Shown: one piece after another, positions 7,686 to 16,161 of the stretch
Layout of the letters: every line of letters starts with the position of its first letter
Numbering within the stretch: the stretch's first letter is position 1
Assembly (NCBI GenBank): GCA_003133325.1
Contig: PKXA01000044.1
Coordinates: 1-36,617 of the forward strand
Length of the DNA stretch: 36,617 bases
Reading direction: 5' to 3'
Origin: Acidimicrobiaceae bacterium
GTDB lineage: Bacteria > Actinomycetota > Acidimicrobiia > Acidimicrobiales > RAAP-2
Made by a program: the position numbers and the translations under genes
The notes under the pieces: model-generated
The model's database searches: none
What the model saw: only the letters and a program-made list of their open reading frames with translations
Told to the model about the DNA's origin: nothing

Positions 7686-8713
7686 CCGCTTCCCCCGGGG
7701 CAGGTCTGACCGGGCAGGGGCAGGCAGGGGATGGTGATGCCCAGCGCGCCCAGGACGGGTAGGAGCACCTGGTACGCGCTCTGGGTCAGGGTCACCCGGA
7801 CGACGAGCGTCTTGAGGTTCGGCTCGTAGGCGTTGGTGACCGCCAGTGCCACCCCGCGCAACGCCGTGAGGAACTCCGAAAGCCCGCCGGCATTGACCTG
7901 GACGGTAAGGACCACCTTGGCCAAAGTGGCCAGGTCCCCCGGGAGGTCCTGCTGCACGCCGGTGAGGAGGATCTGTCCCTGCTGGGCCAGCTGTGTGATT
8001 GCGGAGAGGAAGGAGGTGAGTTGCTGGCGCTCATCGGCCAGTATCTGCGTCGCCTGGGAGAAGTCATCGATGACGGTTCCCAATTGCTGTTGCCTGGCAT
8101 TGAGGGTGGCCGCCAGTTTCTGGATGTTGCCGGCGATCTCGATGAGTTGGGCGTCCTGTTGGGCCAGCGTCCCGGTGACACCCGCCACCTGCTCGAGGGT
8201 GTCGTTGAGCGTCTGGCCCTGGCCCGCGAGCGCAGCGGCAGAGCCGGTCACGAATCCCTTGACTTCGTTGGGATCGAGGGAGTCGGCCAGGTCGGTGACG
8301 GCCTTGAGAATCTCATCGACTTCGACGGGCACCTGGGTACGAGTGATCGGGATCACACTGCCGTCGGCCAGGCGCGGGGTGCCCGGCATCCAGGGCGGGA
8401 AGAGGGTGAGGTTGCGCTCACCGATGAGCGACAACGGCTGAATCGCAGCGTGGACATCGGCCCGGAGCGGTACACCCGGATCGACGGTGAATCGCACCCG
8501 GACCTTTGTGCCGGCGATTGCCACCGAGTCGACCGTACCCACGTCTATCCCCATCAGCTTGACCTTCGAGCCTGCGTAGAAGGCGATAGTGCGGGTGAAG
8601 TAGGCCGTGACGTGGGTCGCTTTTGGTCCCGCACTGCTCGTCAGAGTGCAGCCGGTCGCCACTACGCACATGGCCGTGAACAAGGCCACCCATCTCAGCG
8701 GGGCAAACCTCAT
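7682..8713 (-). CDS. mceD: MCE family protein, fourth in operon, putative second lipoprotein
   Basis: A 343-residue MCE protein. The N-terminus (MRFAPLRWVALFTAMCVVATGC) also ends in a plausible lipobox with Cys22, so this operon would encode two adjacent lipoproteins, whereas mycobacterial operons usually have one. MCE domain: YFTRTIAFYAGSKVKLMGID, GTVDSVAIAG, LIGERNLTLFPP. The helical region contains EQVAGVTGTLAQQDAQLIEI and similar coiled-coil repeats. The C-terminus holds two cysteines (IPCLPLPGQTCPGG) that could form a disulfide. The ATG overlaps the preceding stop (ATGA). Confidence 0.85.
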   Translation of the reverse strand: MRFAPLRWVALFTAMCVVATGCTLTSSAGPKATHVTAYFTRTIAFYAGSKVKLMGIDVGTVDSVAIAGTKVRVRFTVDPGVPLRADVHAAIQPLSLIGERNLTLFPPWMPGTPRLADGSVIPITRTQVPVEVDEILKAVTDLADSLDPNEVKGFVTGSAAALAGQGQTLNDTLEQVAGVTGTLAQQDAQLIEIAGNIQKLAATLNARQQQLGTVIDDFSQATQILADERQQLTSFLSAITQLAQQGQILLTGVQQDLPGDLATLAKVVLTVQVNAGGLSEFLTALRGVALAVTNAYEPNLKTLVVRVTLTQSAYQVLLPVLGALGITIPCLPLPGQTCPGGSG

Positions 8714-9747
8714 GTGCCGCCCGCCAGGGCACCGGTGATGGCCTGGCCGAGGATGCCCACCGCGTCGGGGTTGAGGCTCTGGGTGACGACATCGAACCAG
8801 GGTCCTTGGTTGCCGACCGTGGCCAGCCCCGCGAACGTCGGGCCCGCCCACGCGAAACCCTGATCGATCTCAGGGAGCTGTCGACCGGCGGCTTGCACGG
8901 CAACGTGAAGGTCGCCGAAGATCTGGTGCAAATTTGCTTGTTCGGTGGAGATCAGGGCGCTCAATGCTTCGACGGCCGAGCTGCCGGTTCCCAGCACCGT
9001 CGCAATCTGGTCTCGCCGGGTGATGAGTTCTTGGAGGAGCCCGTCGGCGGTGTCGATGAGCTCGCCGAGCTGTTGGTCCTTGGCCGCCAGGGTGGAGGTG
9101 ACCTGCTGGGTGTTGGTGATCAGCTGCTTCAAGTCGCCCTCTCGACTGTTGACCGCGGCAGAGACGGTGCCGAGGTTCGAGAGCAGCGGACCGATGTCGC
9201 CGGCGGCCCCGCCCAGCACCTGTGTCAGGTCGCCGAGCACCGTGTTGATGGTCGTCCCGTTGATCGCTTGGAGGTCTTGGGCAGAAGTTCCCAGCACGCC
9301 GTTGACCGAGAACGCCTGCTTGGTACGGGACTGGGGGATGCGACGGGCCGAAACCGGCAACTGCTCGAGATACGGTCGAGTCACCGGTCCACTCAGCCGG
9401 ATGTACTCGCCGCCCAGAAGGTTCTGGAGATCGAGCGAGGCCGAGGTTTGCTTCCCGAGATCGTCCCCGTGGTCGATCGACCACGTAATGATGACGTCCC
9501 CGCTCTGATAGTCGGGCACTACTCCGGTGACCGTTCCGATCGACACGCCGGCCATGAGCACGGGCGATCCTTTGCTGATCCCGCTGGCATCGGTGAACAC
9601 GCCGCTCATGGCGTAGGTGCTCTTGTCCAGGCCCAGGGCGCCGAAGGCGAAGGCGCCGGCGCACAGTGCGAAGACGAGGAGGATCGAGATGATCCCGACC
9701 GAGACGCGGTTGAGGTCGAGGAACGATGGCAGCCTTCGGAGCGCCAT
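8710..9747 (-). CDS. mceC: MCE family protein, third in operon
   Basis: A 345-residue MCE protein with an uncleaved N-terminal helix (VGIISILLVFALCAGAFAFG). The MCE domain follows (YAMSGVFTDASGISKGSPVL, AGVSIGTVTGVVPDY, LLGGEYIRLSG), then a needle region with regularly spaced leucines (DLTQVLGGAAGDIGPLLSNL). The tail ends in small residues (GALAGGT). It starts one base after the stop of the second mce gene and overlaps the fourth by four bases. Structural subunit of the import channel. Confidence 0.86.
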   Translation of the reverse strand: MALRRLPSFLDLNRVSVGIISILLVFALCAGAFAFGALGLDKSTYAMSGVFTDASGISKGSPVLMAGVSIGTVTGVVPDYQSGDVIITWSIDHGDDLGKQTSASLDLQNLLGGEYIRLSGPVTRPYLEQLPVSARRIPQSRTKQAFSVNGVLGTSAQDLQAINGTTINTVLGDLTQVLGGAAGDIGPLLSNLGTVSAAVNSREGDLKQLITNTQQVTSTLAAKDQQLGELIDTADGLLQELITRRDQIATVLGTGSSAVEALSALISTEQANLHQIFGDLHVAVQAAGRQLPEIDQGFAWAGPTFAGLATVGNQGPWFDVVTQSLNPDAVGILGQAITGALAGGT

Positions 9748-9748
9748 C

Positions 9749-10795
9749 TCAACTACCCCCTACGAGGAGCTGGCGGAACGCCGTCGAGTTGTCGAGGGGG
9801 AGGCCGACCGACCCGGATGCGCTCGGGATGGCCTGGGCCCGCACGATGGGATAGGGACAGCTCGCCGAGAAGGAGAGGCAGGTCAGGTTGATCGACAGGT
9901 ACGAACCGCGCGCGGTCGTCGAGAAGAGGGCCTGAAGGGCGGTCGGGAGACCGTGCAGGGCTGCTTCGAGGTCGGCAATCCGAGCGTGGAGTACTCCCGT
10001 CAGCACCGCCAGGTTGCCGACCACACCCTGCAACTGGGTGCCGCTGACCGTCAGCAGCTGGTTGAGACCGGTCGACAGCCCGGACAGCTGGGTCAGCGCG
10101 TTGTCGACGAGCCCGGTGTTGTCGTTGAAGGACTGCGACAGCAGCACCAGGTTGTCGACCATGGTCTCGATCTGCTGGTCTCTTGTGGCCAGAGTGCCGG
10201 TGATCGTCTTGTAGTCCGTGAGGAGTTGGCTCAGGGTGGCGTTGCGTCCGGCCAGCGTGCTGAGCACGCTGTTGAGGTTGCCGACCAGGGAAATCACGTT
10301 CTGCTGGTTGCCGTCGAGGGCCTGGGACAAGGCGGTGAAGATCTGATTGAGCTCCTGTGGGTTCAGCTCTGCGGCCAGCGGGCCCAGTTCGTTGACAAAG
10401 GCTCCAAGGTCGATGACCGATGTCGTTCGGGTTATCTGGCTGTTGGGAGCCAACATCTTGGTGCTCTGACCGGGGACCAGGGAGAGATAGCGCTGCCCGA
10501 TGAGGTTGCGCCACCGCACCGCCACCGTGGTGTCGACCGGGACGTGGACGTTGGTGCCGACCTGAAAGCCAACCTGTGCCCGCCCACTCACCAGCATGAC
10601 ACTGGTCACTTTGCCGACCGGGACGCCGGCCAGTCTTACCGGGTCGCCCGACCCGAGTCCGGTGACATCGGTGAATGTGGCCCTCAGCGGGTAGGTGCCC
10701 TGGACGTTGACATTGGCGATCTGGGCGCCGATGTACACAGCCAAGGCGATCGTGACGGCTGCGAATACTCCGAGGCGGACCAGCTTCGCCGTCAT
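9749..10795 (-). CDS. mceB: MCE family protein, second in operon
   Basis: A 348-residue MCE protein. N-terminal helix VRLGVFAAVTIALAVYIGAQ; MCE domain YPLRATFTDVTGLGSGDPVR, AGVPVGKVTSVML, LIGQRYLSLVPG; helical needle from about residue 130. The C-terminal part has a paired Cys motif (LTCLSFSASCPYP). The ATG at 10795 is preferred over one at 10831 because it gives the four-base ATGA overlap seen at several other junctions in this operon and homology begins there. Confidence 0.86.
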   Translation of the reverse strand: MTAKLVRLGVFAAVTIALAVYIGAQIANVNVQGTYPLRATFTDVTGLGSGDPVRLAGVPVGKVTSVMLVSGRAQVGFQVGTNVHVPVDTTVAVRWRNLIGQRYLSLVPGQSTKMLAPNSQITRTTSVIDLGAFVNELGPLAAELNPQELNQIFTALSQALDGNQQNVISLVGNLNSVLSTLAGRNATLSQLLTDYKTITGTLATRDQQIETMVDNLVLLSQSFNDNTGLVDNALTQLSGLSTGLNQLLTVSGTQLQGVVGNLAVLTGVLHARIADLEAALHGLPTALQALFSTTARGSYLSINLTCLSFSASCPYPIVRAQAIPSASGSVGLPLDNSTAFRQLLVGGS

Positions 10796-11811
10796 GGCGG
10801 TCCTTGGCAGAGACCGACGAACAACACGCATGGATCCGTGGGTAGGAAGGGCTGAATGTTTCCGGCCAAGAGCCCACCGGGGATGGTCTCGCCCGGCTCG
10901 TGGATGATCCCGCTCAACAACGAGAAGAAGGAGCTGAGGGATTGGGTGAGCACCGGTAGCTCGGTTGCCCGGGGGGACAGGCCCGCAGCGACGGTGCTCA
11001 GCCCGTTGATGGTGGCATTGATGGCTGCCTGGTGGCCTTCGAGGACGCCGGAGAGATCGCTGGCCACTTGTGACACGTTGTCGAGAAGGGCGGCGATCTG
11101 GTCGGGCTGATTGATGTCCGGTAGGACCTTGTCGAGGTTGTCGGCGATGGACACGATCTGGTCGCCGGTGGGGGCGAGCGCGGCGGTGAGACGGGCGAGC
11201 TGGGTGAGGAGCGCTTCGAGTTCGGGGATTTCGGTGCGGGCATTGGCGGCCACCACGTGCAAGCTGTCAATGGTCTGGCCCAGATCGGGGCCGAGCCCGT
11301 CGAGAGCGTCGGAGATGTTCTGGACCACGGTGGAGAGCTCGGACGGGTCCACCGCGCGCAAGAGGGGGTAGATCTGTTGGAGGACCTGGAGCAGGTCGGT
11401 CGATGTCGTGGTGTGGTCGATTGTCGCCCCCGGCGGGAGGAATGGACCGGTCCGCTCCTGTGCGCCCGGGGAGAGGTTTACATCCTCGGGCCCGAAGACC
11501 GACTGCGGGTCGATCGACGCAGTTGTCGAGTCGGGTATCCGAACGCCACTGTCGAGGTGGAGTTTGATCGCCACCTGGCCGTCACCCAGCAAGCGAGTGC
11601 CTTTGACAGTGCCCACGTTCACACCCCGCACCTGGACTTCGCTGCCAGGGTAGAGCCCCAGGCCGGAGCGGGAGGCCATCGCGGTCAGGTTGTAGCCGCC
11701 GGCCAGGGCGCCGTTGCTCACCTCGGCGACGAACGCCACGAGACCGAGGACCATGGCCACGGTCGTGATCCCGGCGATCACTCGGATCCAATACGGGGTG
11801 TCGGTTCTCAC
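10792..11811 (-). CDS. mceA: MCE family protein, first in operon
   Basis: A 339-residue MCE protein directly after the YrbE pair, the MceA position. N-terminal helix VIAGITTVAMVLGLVAFVAE; MCE domain GYNLTAMASRSGLGLYPGSE, VRGVNVGTVKGTRL, VFGPEDVNLSPG; needle region with DALDGLGPDLGQTIDSL. GTG start one base after the YrbE stop (TGATGTGA). C-terminal cysteines (DPCVLFVGLCQ) resemble those of other subunits here. Overlaps the second mce gene by four bases. Confidence 0.86.
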   Translation of the reverse strand: MRTDTPYWIRVIAGITTVAMVLGLVAFVAEVSNGALAGGYNLTAMASRSGLGLYPGSEVQVRGVNVGTVKGTRLLGDGQVAIKLHLDSGVRIPDSTTASIDPQSVFGPEDVNLSPGAQERTGPFLPPGATIDHTTTSTDLLQVLQQIYPLLRAVDPSELSTVVQNISDALDGLGPDLGQTIDSLHVVAANARTEIPELEALLTQLARLTAALAPTGDQIVSIADNLDKVLPDINQPDQIAALLDNVSQVASDLSGVLEGHQAAINATINGLSTVAAGLSPRATELPVLTQSLSSFFSLLSGIIHEPGETIPGGLLAGNIQPFLPTDPCVLFVGLCQGPP

Positions 11812-11812
11812 A

Positions 11813-12673
11813 TCAGCCCGTTATGTTCACGGTCGACCCGGTGCCCCAGAAGAGGAACGAGAGGAGCAGGTTGACGAGCACGATCACCACAATGGACATC
11901 CGGATGGCCCGTCCGGTCGCCACCCCTACACCCACTGGGCCGCCTGACGCGTTGTAGCCGTAGTAACAGTGGATCAACGTGACGAGGACAGTGAAGATGA
12001 AGACCTTCACCACGCTGTAGAAGATGTCGATAGGCGGGAGGAAGAGGTGGAAGTAGTGGTCGTAGATGCCGGGGGAAAGTCCGTCGAAGTTGACGGAGAT
12101 GAACCTGGTGGCGAAGAAGGTGGCGAACAGGCCGATCACGTAGAGAGGCAGGAACGTCGCCACCATGGCGACGACCCGGGTGCAGACCAGGTAGGCCACT
12201 GAGGGGACGGCCATCGCCTCGAGGGCATCGATCTCCTCGGATATCCGCATGGCACCCAGCTCGGCCGTGAACCCGGCCCCGACCTGGGCAGCCAGAGCGA
12301 TGGCGTAAATGATCGGTGCGATCTCGCGGATATTGACAAAGCTGCCTATGAGGCCGGTCAAGGACTGGGCGCCGACCACCTGAAGCTCCTGGAACGCCTG
12401 GAGGCCGACTTCCGCGCCCACGGACAGCGACAGAATCCCGACGACGAACACCATTCCAGAACCGATGGCGATAACCCCGACACCGGCGACAATGTCGCCG
12501 ATCTCGCGGACGACGGCGCTCCCGTACTTGCGACGACCCACGACATCGACGACCGCGCCTTCGATGACTTTGCCGGAGAAGATCGTGAAGTTCCCCATCT
12601 CGGCCAAGCCTCTACTCAGCCCGTAGACGCGTTGCCTGGTTCGGGTCCGGAGTCGCTCGGCGGGCATCGTCAT
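11813..12673 (-). CDS. yrbEB: YrbE/MlaE-family ABC permease, second copy
   Basis: A 286-residue MlaE-type permease, the inner-membrane partner of the Mce proteins. Several hydrophobic helices are visible (IVAGVGVIAIGSGMVFVVGI, VVAMVATFLPLYVIGLFATF, MSIVVIVLVNLLLSFLFW). The family's cytoplasmic coupling motif is SEEIDALEAMAVPSVAYLV, the loop expected to contact the ATPase. The C-terminal motif GPVGVGVATGRAIRMS is also typical. It shares one base with the upstream permease (TGATG). The MceG/Mkl-type ATPase that energises such permeases is not in this window and is normally encoded elsewhere. Confidence 0.9.
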   Translation of the reverse strand: MTMPAERLRTRTRQRVYGLSRGLAEMGNFTIFSGKVIEGAVVDVVGRRKYGSAVVREIGDIVAGVGVIAIGSGMVFVVGILSLSVGAEVGLQAFQELQVVGAQSLTGLIGSFVNIREIAPIIYAIALAAQVGAGFTAELGAMRISEEIDALEAMAVPSVAYLVCTRVVAMVATFLPLYVIGLFATFFATRFISVNFDGLSPGIYDHYFHLFLPPIDIFYSVVKVFIFTVLVTLIHCYYGYNASGGPVGVGVATGRAIRMSIVVIVLVNLLLSFLFWGTGSTVNITG

Positions 12674-13494
12674 CAGATTTTGGGGGGGACGAGGACGAAG
12701 TAGATACTGGTGATCACGACCTCCGCCAGAAAGATCAGGATCACCGATACGACCACGGACTCTTTCACTGCCCGCCCGACACCGACCGGACCCTTCTGGC
12801 AGTTCATGCCCTTGTAGCAGGCAACGGTAGCGGCGATGAAGCCGAACACGGCAGCCTTGAACAGTCCCACAAGGAGATCACTCAGCACCAACAGGGTGGT
12901 CGCACCACCGAAGTAGGCACCGGGAGTGACTCCCTGCAGCCGAACGTTGAAGAAGTAGCCGCCGCCGACCCCCGCCACGATGACCAGAGAAACCAGCAGG
13001 ACCGAAACCGTCGTTGCGGCCCAGAGGCGGGGGGTGACCAAGCGCCCGACCGGGTGGACGCCCATTACCTCCATGGCGTCGAGCTCTTCGCGGATATTCC
13101 GGGCACCCATGTCCGAGGCGATGGCGGCGCCGCCGGCACCCGCGATGAGTAGCGCCGAGCAGATCGGTGCCACCTCGCGCACCGTGCCCAATACCACGGC
13201 CGCGCTGGTCAGCGAGAGGGCACCCAGCTGCTTGGTGAGCGAACCGACCTGAAGGGCAATGGTGGCCCCGATGGGCAGGGCGACGAGCATGACGGGAGCG
13301 GTTGTCACCTTGGCCAGGAACAGGCACTGGTTCACGTACTCCTTCCACCAATGCCGGATGTCCCACGTGTTGCGCAGGCCTTCCAGGGCGATGGCGAACA
13401 TCAGGCCGGTCTCGCTGAGGAGATTCACTCCGAGTCCCGCCACTGAAGCAACCCTGGAATCGGGTTTGGCCTGCACCAGCGGTTGCTTACTCAT
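12673..13494 (-). CDS. yrbEA: YrbE/MlaE-family ABC permease, first copy
   Basis: A 273-residue MlaE-type permease. Recognisable segments: APVMLVALPIGATIALQVGS; the coupling motif REELDAMEVMGVHPVGRLVT; helix VSVLLVSLVIVAGVGGGYFF; and the C-terminal GPVGVGRAVKESVVVS. The start is uncertain. The ATG at 13494 begins MSKQPLVQ but has no purine-rich ribosome-binding site. An in-frame ATG at 13542 would add a proline/alanine-rich leader with poor third-position bias. A 43-codon ORF in another frame ends eight bases inside this gene, so initiation may depend on coupling from it. Confidence 0.88.
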   Translation of the reverse strand: MSKQPLVQAKPDSRVASVAGLGVNLLSETGLMFAIALEGLRNTWDIRHWWKEYVNQCLFLAKVTTAPVMLVALPIGATIALQVGSLTKQLGALSLTSAAVVLGTVREVAPICSALLIAGAGGAAIASDMGARNIREELDAMEVMGVHPVGRLVTPRLWAATTVSVLLVSLVIVAGVGGGYFFNVRLQGVTPGAYFGGATTLLVLSDLLVGLFKAAVFGFIAATVACYKGMNCQKGPVGVGRAVKESVVVSVILIFLAEVVITSIYFVLVPPKI

Positions 13495-13618
13495 CGGTGC
13501 AGGCGGTGCCGGTGGGGGAGGAGCCGTTGTCCATGGACACATCGAGAGACAAGGTGGGAAGCAAGCTGGATCGTTCCCCCGAACACGGATCGCTGCTCGC
13601 CACCATACACATGTTCAT
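13487..13618 (-). CDS. Small bridging ORF between monooxygenase and yrbE
   Basis: A 43-codon frame whose ATG overlaps the monooxygenase stop as ATGA and whose TAA lies inside the first yrbE gene, eight bases past its ATG. Third positions in its second half are nearly all G or C (SMDNGSSPTGTACTDE), unlike the competing yrbE-frame extension. It begins MNMCMVASSDPCSGERSS and has no recognised domain or signal. It may be a real small protein, or mainly a translational relay letting ribosomes reach yrbE, which lacks its own ribosome-binding site. Existence as a translated frame is moderately supported; function is unknown. Confidence 0.45.
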   Translation of the reverse strand: MNMCMVASSDPCSGERSSLLPTLSLDVSMDNGSSPTGTACTDE

Positions 13619-15174
13619 CGTGTCGTTCGACCGGCCGTTGCCGACCCCACGACCGTGGCAATCCTCAGGGCCGGGCGAACGGTGTAGGCATAGTCGTCGA
13701 GGTCGAACCGCCTGCAGGCCAACCACAGCGCCGGCCCGGACACGGGCCGCACGAAGGGCGCTTCGCCGTGGCGGTCGAAGTAATAGCTGTTGGCTATCGA
13801 GCAACTGGGTTGAACGAACACCGTGTGTTTCATCTTCCGGCGCATGCTCGCCATGTAGGCATCGTGGGGGCCCTGCTTGACCACCATCCCGACCGCGTCG
13901 CGGCGTCTCGCCTCCGTAATGCAACGGACGACGTGCCGGCTCCCGGACTCGATGATGTTGAACCACGAGGAGCCTGCAGCCGCCCACGGTCCGTTCATGA
14001 GCCAAAAGTTAGGAGCGAGCGGCGTTGAGATTCCCTCGTAATTCTCATACCGATGCTCGTCCCAGTAGGCGCCGAGCTCGATCCCGTCGAGTCCCTGGAC
14101 CGGGAACGCGGGTACGGCTCCCAGCTCCATGACCTTAAAGCCAGTCGCCAACACCAGCGTGTCGATCGGACGCAGCGTTTCCCCGGTGTCGCCCTGACGG
14201 GTCACGATGCCCTCGGGCGTGATCCGCACGATGGGGTCGGTGACCAGCTCCACATCGTCGCGGTTGAAGGTGGGCAGGTAGGTGCTCGAGAACGACGGGC
14301 GTTTGCATCCAAAGGCGTACTCTGGGCTCAACTTGCGTCGGAGCTCGGGATCGTGGACCTGGCGTTGCAAGTGGCGCTTGCACACCCGTTCGATGCCTCT
14401 GACCAGAAACGGCACTCGGGTGTGATAGACGCCGCCGACAGTCATGATGAACTCCGCCATGGCGGTGGTGGCGGACCGCAACCCCCAGTGGGTCGCCGGC
14501 ACCAGCTCGAACATCCGCCGTGCCCACGCAGGAATGGCAAGGTTCGGTTTCGGGATCACCCAAATCGGGGTTCGCTGGTAGACGTCAAGGTGGGCAGCGA
14601 GTGGAGCGATCTCAGGGATCACCTGAAGACCCGATGCGCCGGTTCCGATCACGGCAACCCGATCGCCGGCCAGGTCGGCCGAGTGGTCCCACCTGGCAGT
14701 GTGGATCAGTTTGCCGGCAAATGTCTCGATGCCCTCGATGTCGGGATTCTTCGGCTTGTCGAGCGGACCGACTGCGCTGATCAGAAAGCGGGTGGTGATG
14801 ACGCCCTCGCTCGTGTGGATGCGCCACACGCTGTCAGGCTCGTCGAAGACAGCCTTCTCGACATAGGTCCGGAGCCGAAGGTGCTTCCGTACCCCGTACT
14901 TGTCGGCACAGTGCTCGGCGTAGGCGCACAACTCGTCGCCGGGTGCAAACAGGCTGGACCACGAGGTATTCGGTTCGAACGAGTAGGAGTAGGTCGTCGA
15001 CGGGATGTCAACCGCGACTCCGGGATAGGTGTTGTGCCGCCACACACCACCGACGCCATCGGCGGCGTCCACCACCACAAAATCCTCGATGCCCGCTTTG
15101 CGCAATTGGATGCCCAGGCCGATGCCGGAGAAGCCGGCACCGATAATGGCAACCTCATAGTCGATCATTGACAT
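13615..15174 (-). CDS. Baeyer-Villiger flavin monooxygenase
   Basis: A 519-residue class B flavoprotein monooxygenase. FAD-binding GAGFSG at residues 12-17; Baeyer-Villiger fingerprint F152-x-G154-xxx-H158-xxx-W162-D163 (FAGKLIHTARWD); NADPH-binding GTGASG at 177-182. TYPGVAVDIPSTTYSYSF is typical of this subgroup, which includes cyclohexanone- and steroid-type enzymes. It inserts one oxygen next to a ketone, giving an ester or lactone. The ATG at 15174 has GGGAG six bases upstream. The gene follows the TetR gene on the same strand and is linked to the mce operon through a small overlapping ORF, an unusual arrangement that ties oxidation to import. Substrate unknown. Confidence 0.9.
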   Translation of the reverse strand: MSMIDYEVAIIGAGFSGIGLGIQLRKAGIEDFVVVDAADGVGGVWRHNTYPGVAVDIPSTTYSYSFEPNTSWSSLFAPGDELCAYAEHCADKYGVRKHLRLRTYVEKAVFDEPDSVWRIHTSEGVITTRFLISAVGPLDKPKNPDIEGIETFAGKLIHTARWDHSADLAGDRVAVIGTGASGLQVIPEIAPLAAHLDVYQRTPIWVIPKPNLAIPAWARRMFELVPATHWGLRSATTAMAEFIMTVGGVYHTRVPFLVRGIERVCKRHLQRQVHDPELRRKLSPEYAFGCKRPSFSSTYLPTFNRDDVELVTDPIVRITPEGIVTRQGDTGETLRPIDTLVLATGFKVMELGAVPAFPVQGLDGIELGAYWDEHRYENYEGISTPLAPNFWLMNGPWAAAGSSWFNIIESGSRHVVRCITEARRRDAVGMVVKQGPHDAYMASMRRKMKHTVFVQPSCSIANSYYFDRHGEAPFVRPVSGPALWLACRRFDLDDYAYTVRPALRIATVVGSATAGRTTR

Positions 15175-15277
15175 GGATACTCCCGCATTGGATGGATGGG
15201 CTCTGCTCGTTGGCACCAGAGGCGCCTGTTGTGGCGTGCGGCCGGGGTCGATAGCTGCGGTTGGAAGATCCTGAGCG

Positions 15278-15925
15278 TCACGTCGACCTGCCTCCCTCTG
15301 GCCTGCTGAGCGCGGAGGCGCGATCGACGATCCCGAAGTGCAGGAACTCCCTGACGGCCTCCTTCCGGAGTTCGACCTGTTCGGGATCGAAGAGCGATCC
15401 ATGCACGAGTTCCTCGCCGAAGCGGCCTGTGGCCAGTGGATGCACGATGATCCCGATGATCGAAAGGAGGGCGTGGCCCGTGTCCGCGCGACGGAACTCA
15501 CCGACGTCCATCCCCTCGTTGAGCAACCGGACCACGCCGATACCGATCCGATGCAGAGCGTCGATTGCTTCCTTGCCTTCGGCCAACCCGGGAGGCAGGT
15601 CGCTGTCCTCGACCAGTACTCGGATGAGAAGCCGGGGGTAGCTCTGATTCGATGCGAGCATATCGATGGCGGTGTCGCTCAAGCGTTCCAAGCGCGCTGT
15701 CGGCGTACCGCCCTCGGCGAGGGAACGTACCAACCCATCGTCCAGCGTGGCGAGGACCCGCGCCATCACCGCGCCGTACAGCTGGGCCTTGCTCGAGAAA
15801 TGGTGAAACAGCGACGCCTTGCTCAGCTGAGCCCGCTCCGCCACCTCGGCCAGGCCGACGCCTCCGAAGCCGCGAGCCGCAAACAGTTCCTCGGCACCGT
15901 TGAGGAGTCGCTGCCGCGACGGCAT
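15278..15925 (-). CDS. TetR-family regulator of the monooxygenase-mce operon
   Basis: A 215-residue TetR regulator. The N-terminal HTH is textbook: RLLNGAEELFAARGFGGVGL, then AEVAERAQLSKASLFHHF. The C-terminal part is a variable ligand-binding domain (RLLIRVLVEDSDLPPG...). The ATG at 15925 is chosen since homology begins there; the longer frame to 16045 crosses the promoter and operator. A perfect inverted repeat lies 16-47 bases upstream over its own -10 box, so autorepression is likely, with derepression by a substrate-derived ligand. The monooxygenase starts about 100 bases downstream. Residues 1-40 recur at 27.4 kb in the duplicated segment. Confidence 0.88.
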   Translation of the reverse strand: MPSRQRLLNGAEELFAARGFGGVGLAEVAERAQLSKASLFHHFSSKAQLYGAVMARVLATLDDGLVRSLAEGGTPTARLERLSDTAIDMLASNQSYPRLLIRVLVEDSDLPPGLAEGKEAIDALHRIGIGVVRLLNEGMDVGEFRRADTGHALLSIIGIIVHPLATGRFGEELVHGSLFDPEQVELRKEAVREFLHFGIVDRASALSRPEGGRST

Positions 15926-16161
15926 CTTGGCTGAGTCCCGTCCGATCGGTCGAATATATCCAATCGATCGGACGAAAACAAGTTCGCACGACGCAACCCA
16001 GAGGCACGGTTCAGCTTGTTCCCTCGAGCACGGTGCGGGCGACAAGCTCCGGGTCGTCCCACATCGGGACGTGCCCGCAACCTTTCAGCTCGATCCAACG
16101 AGCCGATGTCGGCAGTTGGTCGCTGAATTGACTGGTGCGACGGTTGAGCAACCAGTCGCGG
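15805..16161. repeat. Segmental duplication, copy 1 (functional)
   Basis: This 357-bp block spans the first 40 codons of the TetR gene, its promoter/operator and the last 50 codons of the alpha/beta hydrolase. It recurs in the same orientation at 27337-27693 with no net indels and about 17 mismatches by hand count (roughly 95% identity). Here all parts are in intact genes, so this is the complete copy. Confidence 0.9.
15941..15981 (-). promoter_or_regulatory. Promoter and TetR operator upstream of the monooxygenase-mce operon
   Basis: Minus-strand TTGTTT (15981-15976) and TATATT (15958-15953) are separated by 17 bases, a strong promoter. A perfect inverted repeat TCCGATCG-N16-CGATCGGA (15941-15972) covers the -10 box and half the spacer, so a bound repressor would block polymerase. 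The predicted transcription start is near 15946, about 20 bases before the TetR ATG. This is probably the main promoter for TetR, monooxygenase, yrbE and mce genes. Confidence 0.65.

Noticed and set aside
8806-9891. 361-codon plus-strand frame
   Set aside because: Antisense shadow of the third mce gene, with Gln/Arg/Gly-rich composition typical of such shadows.
9617-10855. 412-codon plus-strand frame across the mce genes
   Set aside because: It crosses two intact mce genes in antisense, has no recognisable domain and no ribosome-binding site.
4640-13494. MceG-type ATPase within the mce operon
   Set aside because: No Walker A/B or ABC signature frame is present; as in other actinobacteria it is presumably encoded elsewhere.
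13495-13542. Proline/alanine-rich N-terminal extension of the first YrbE
   Set aside because: Third positions are not G/C-biased there, whereas another frame is; the segment is better explained by the small bridging ORF.
14053-15171. 372-codon plus-strand frame
   Set aside because: Antisense to the Baeyer-Villiger monooxygenase, whose fingerprint motifs fix the true frame.
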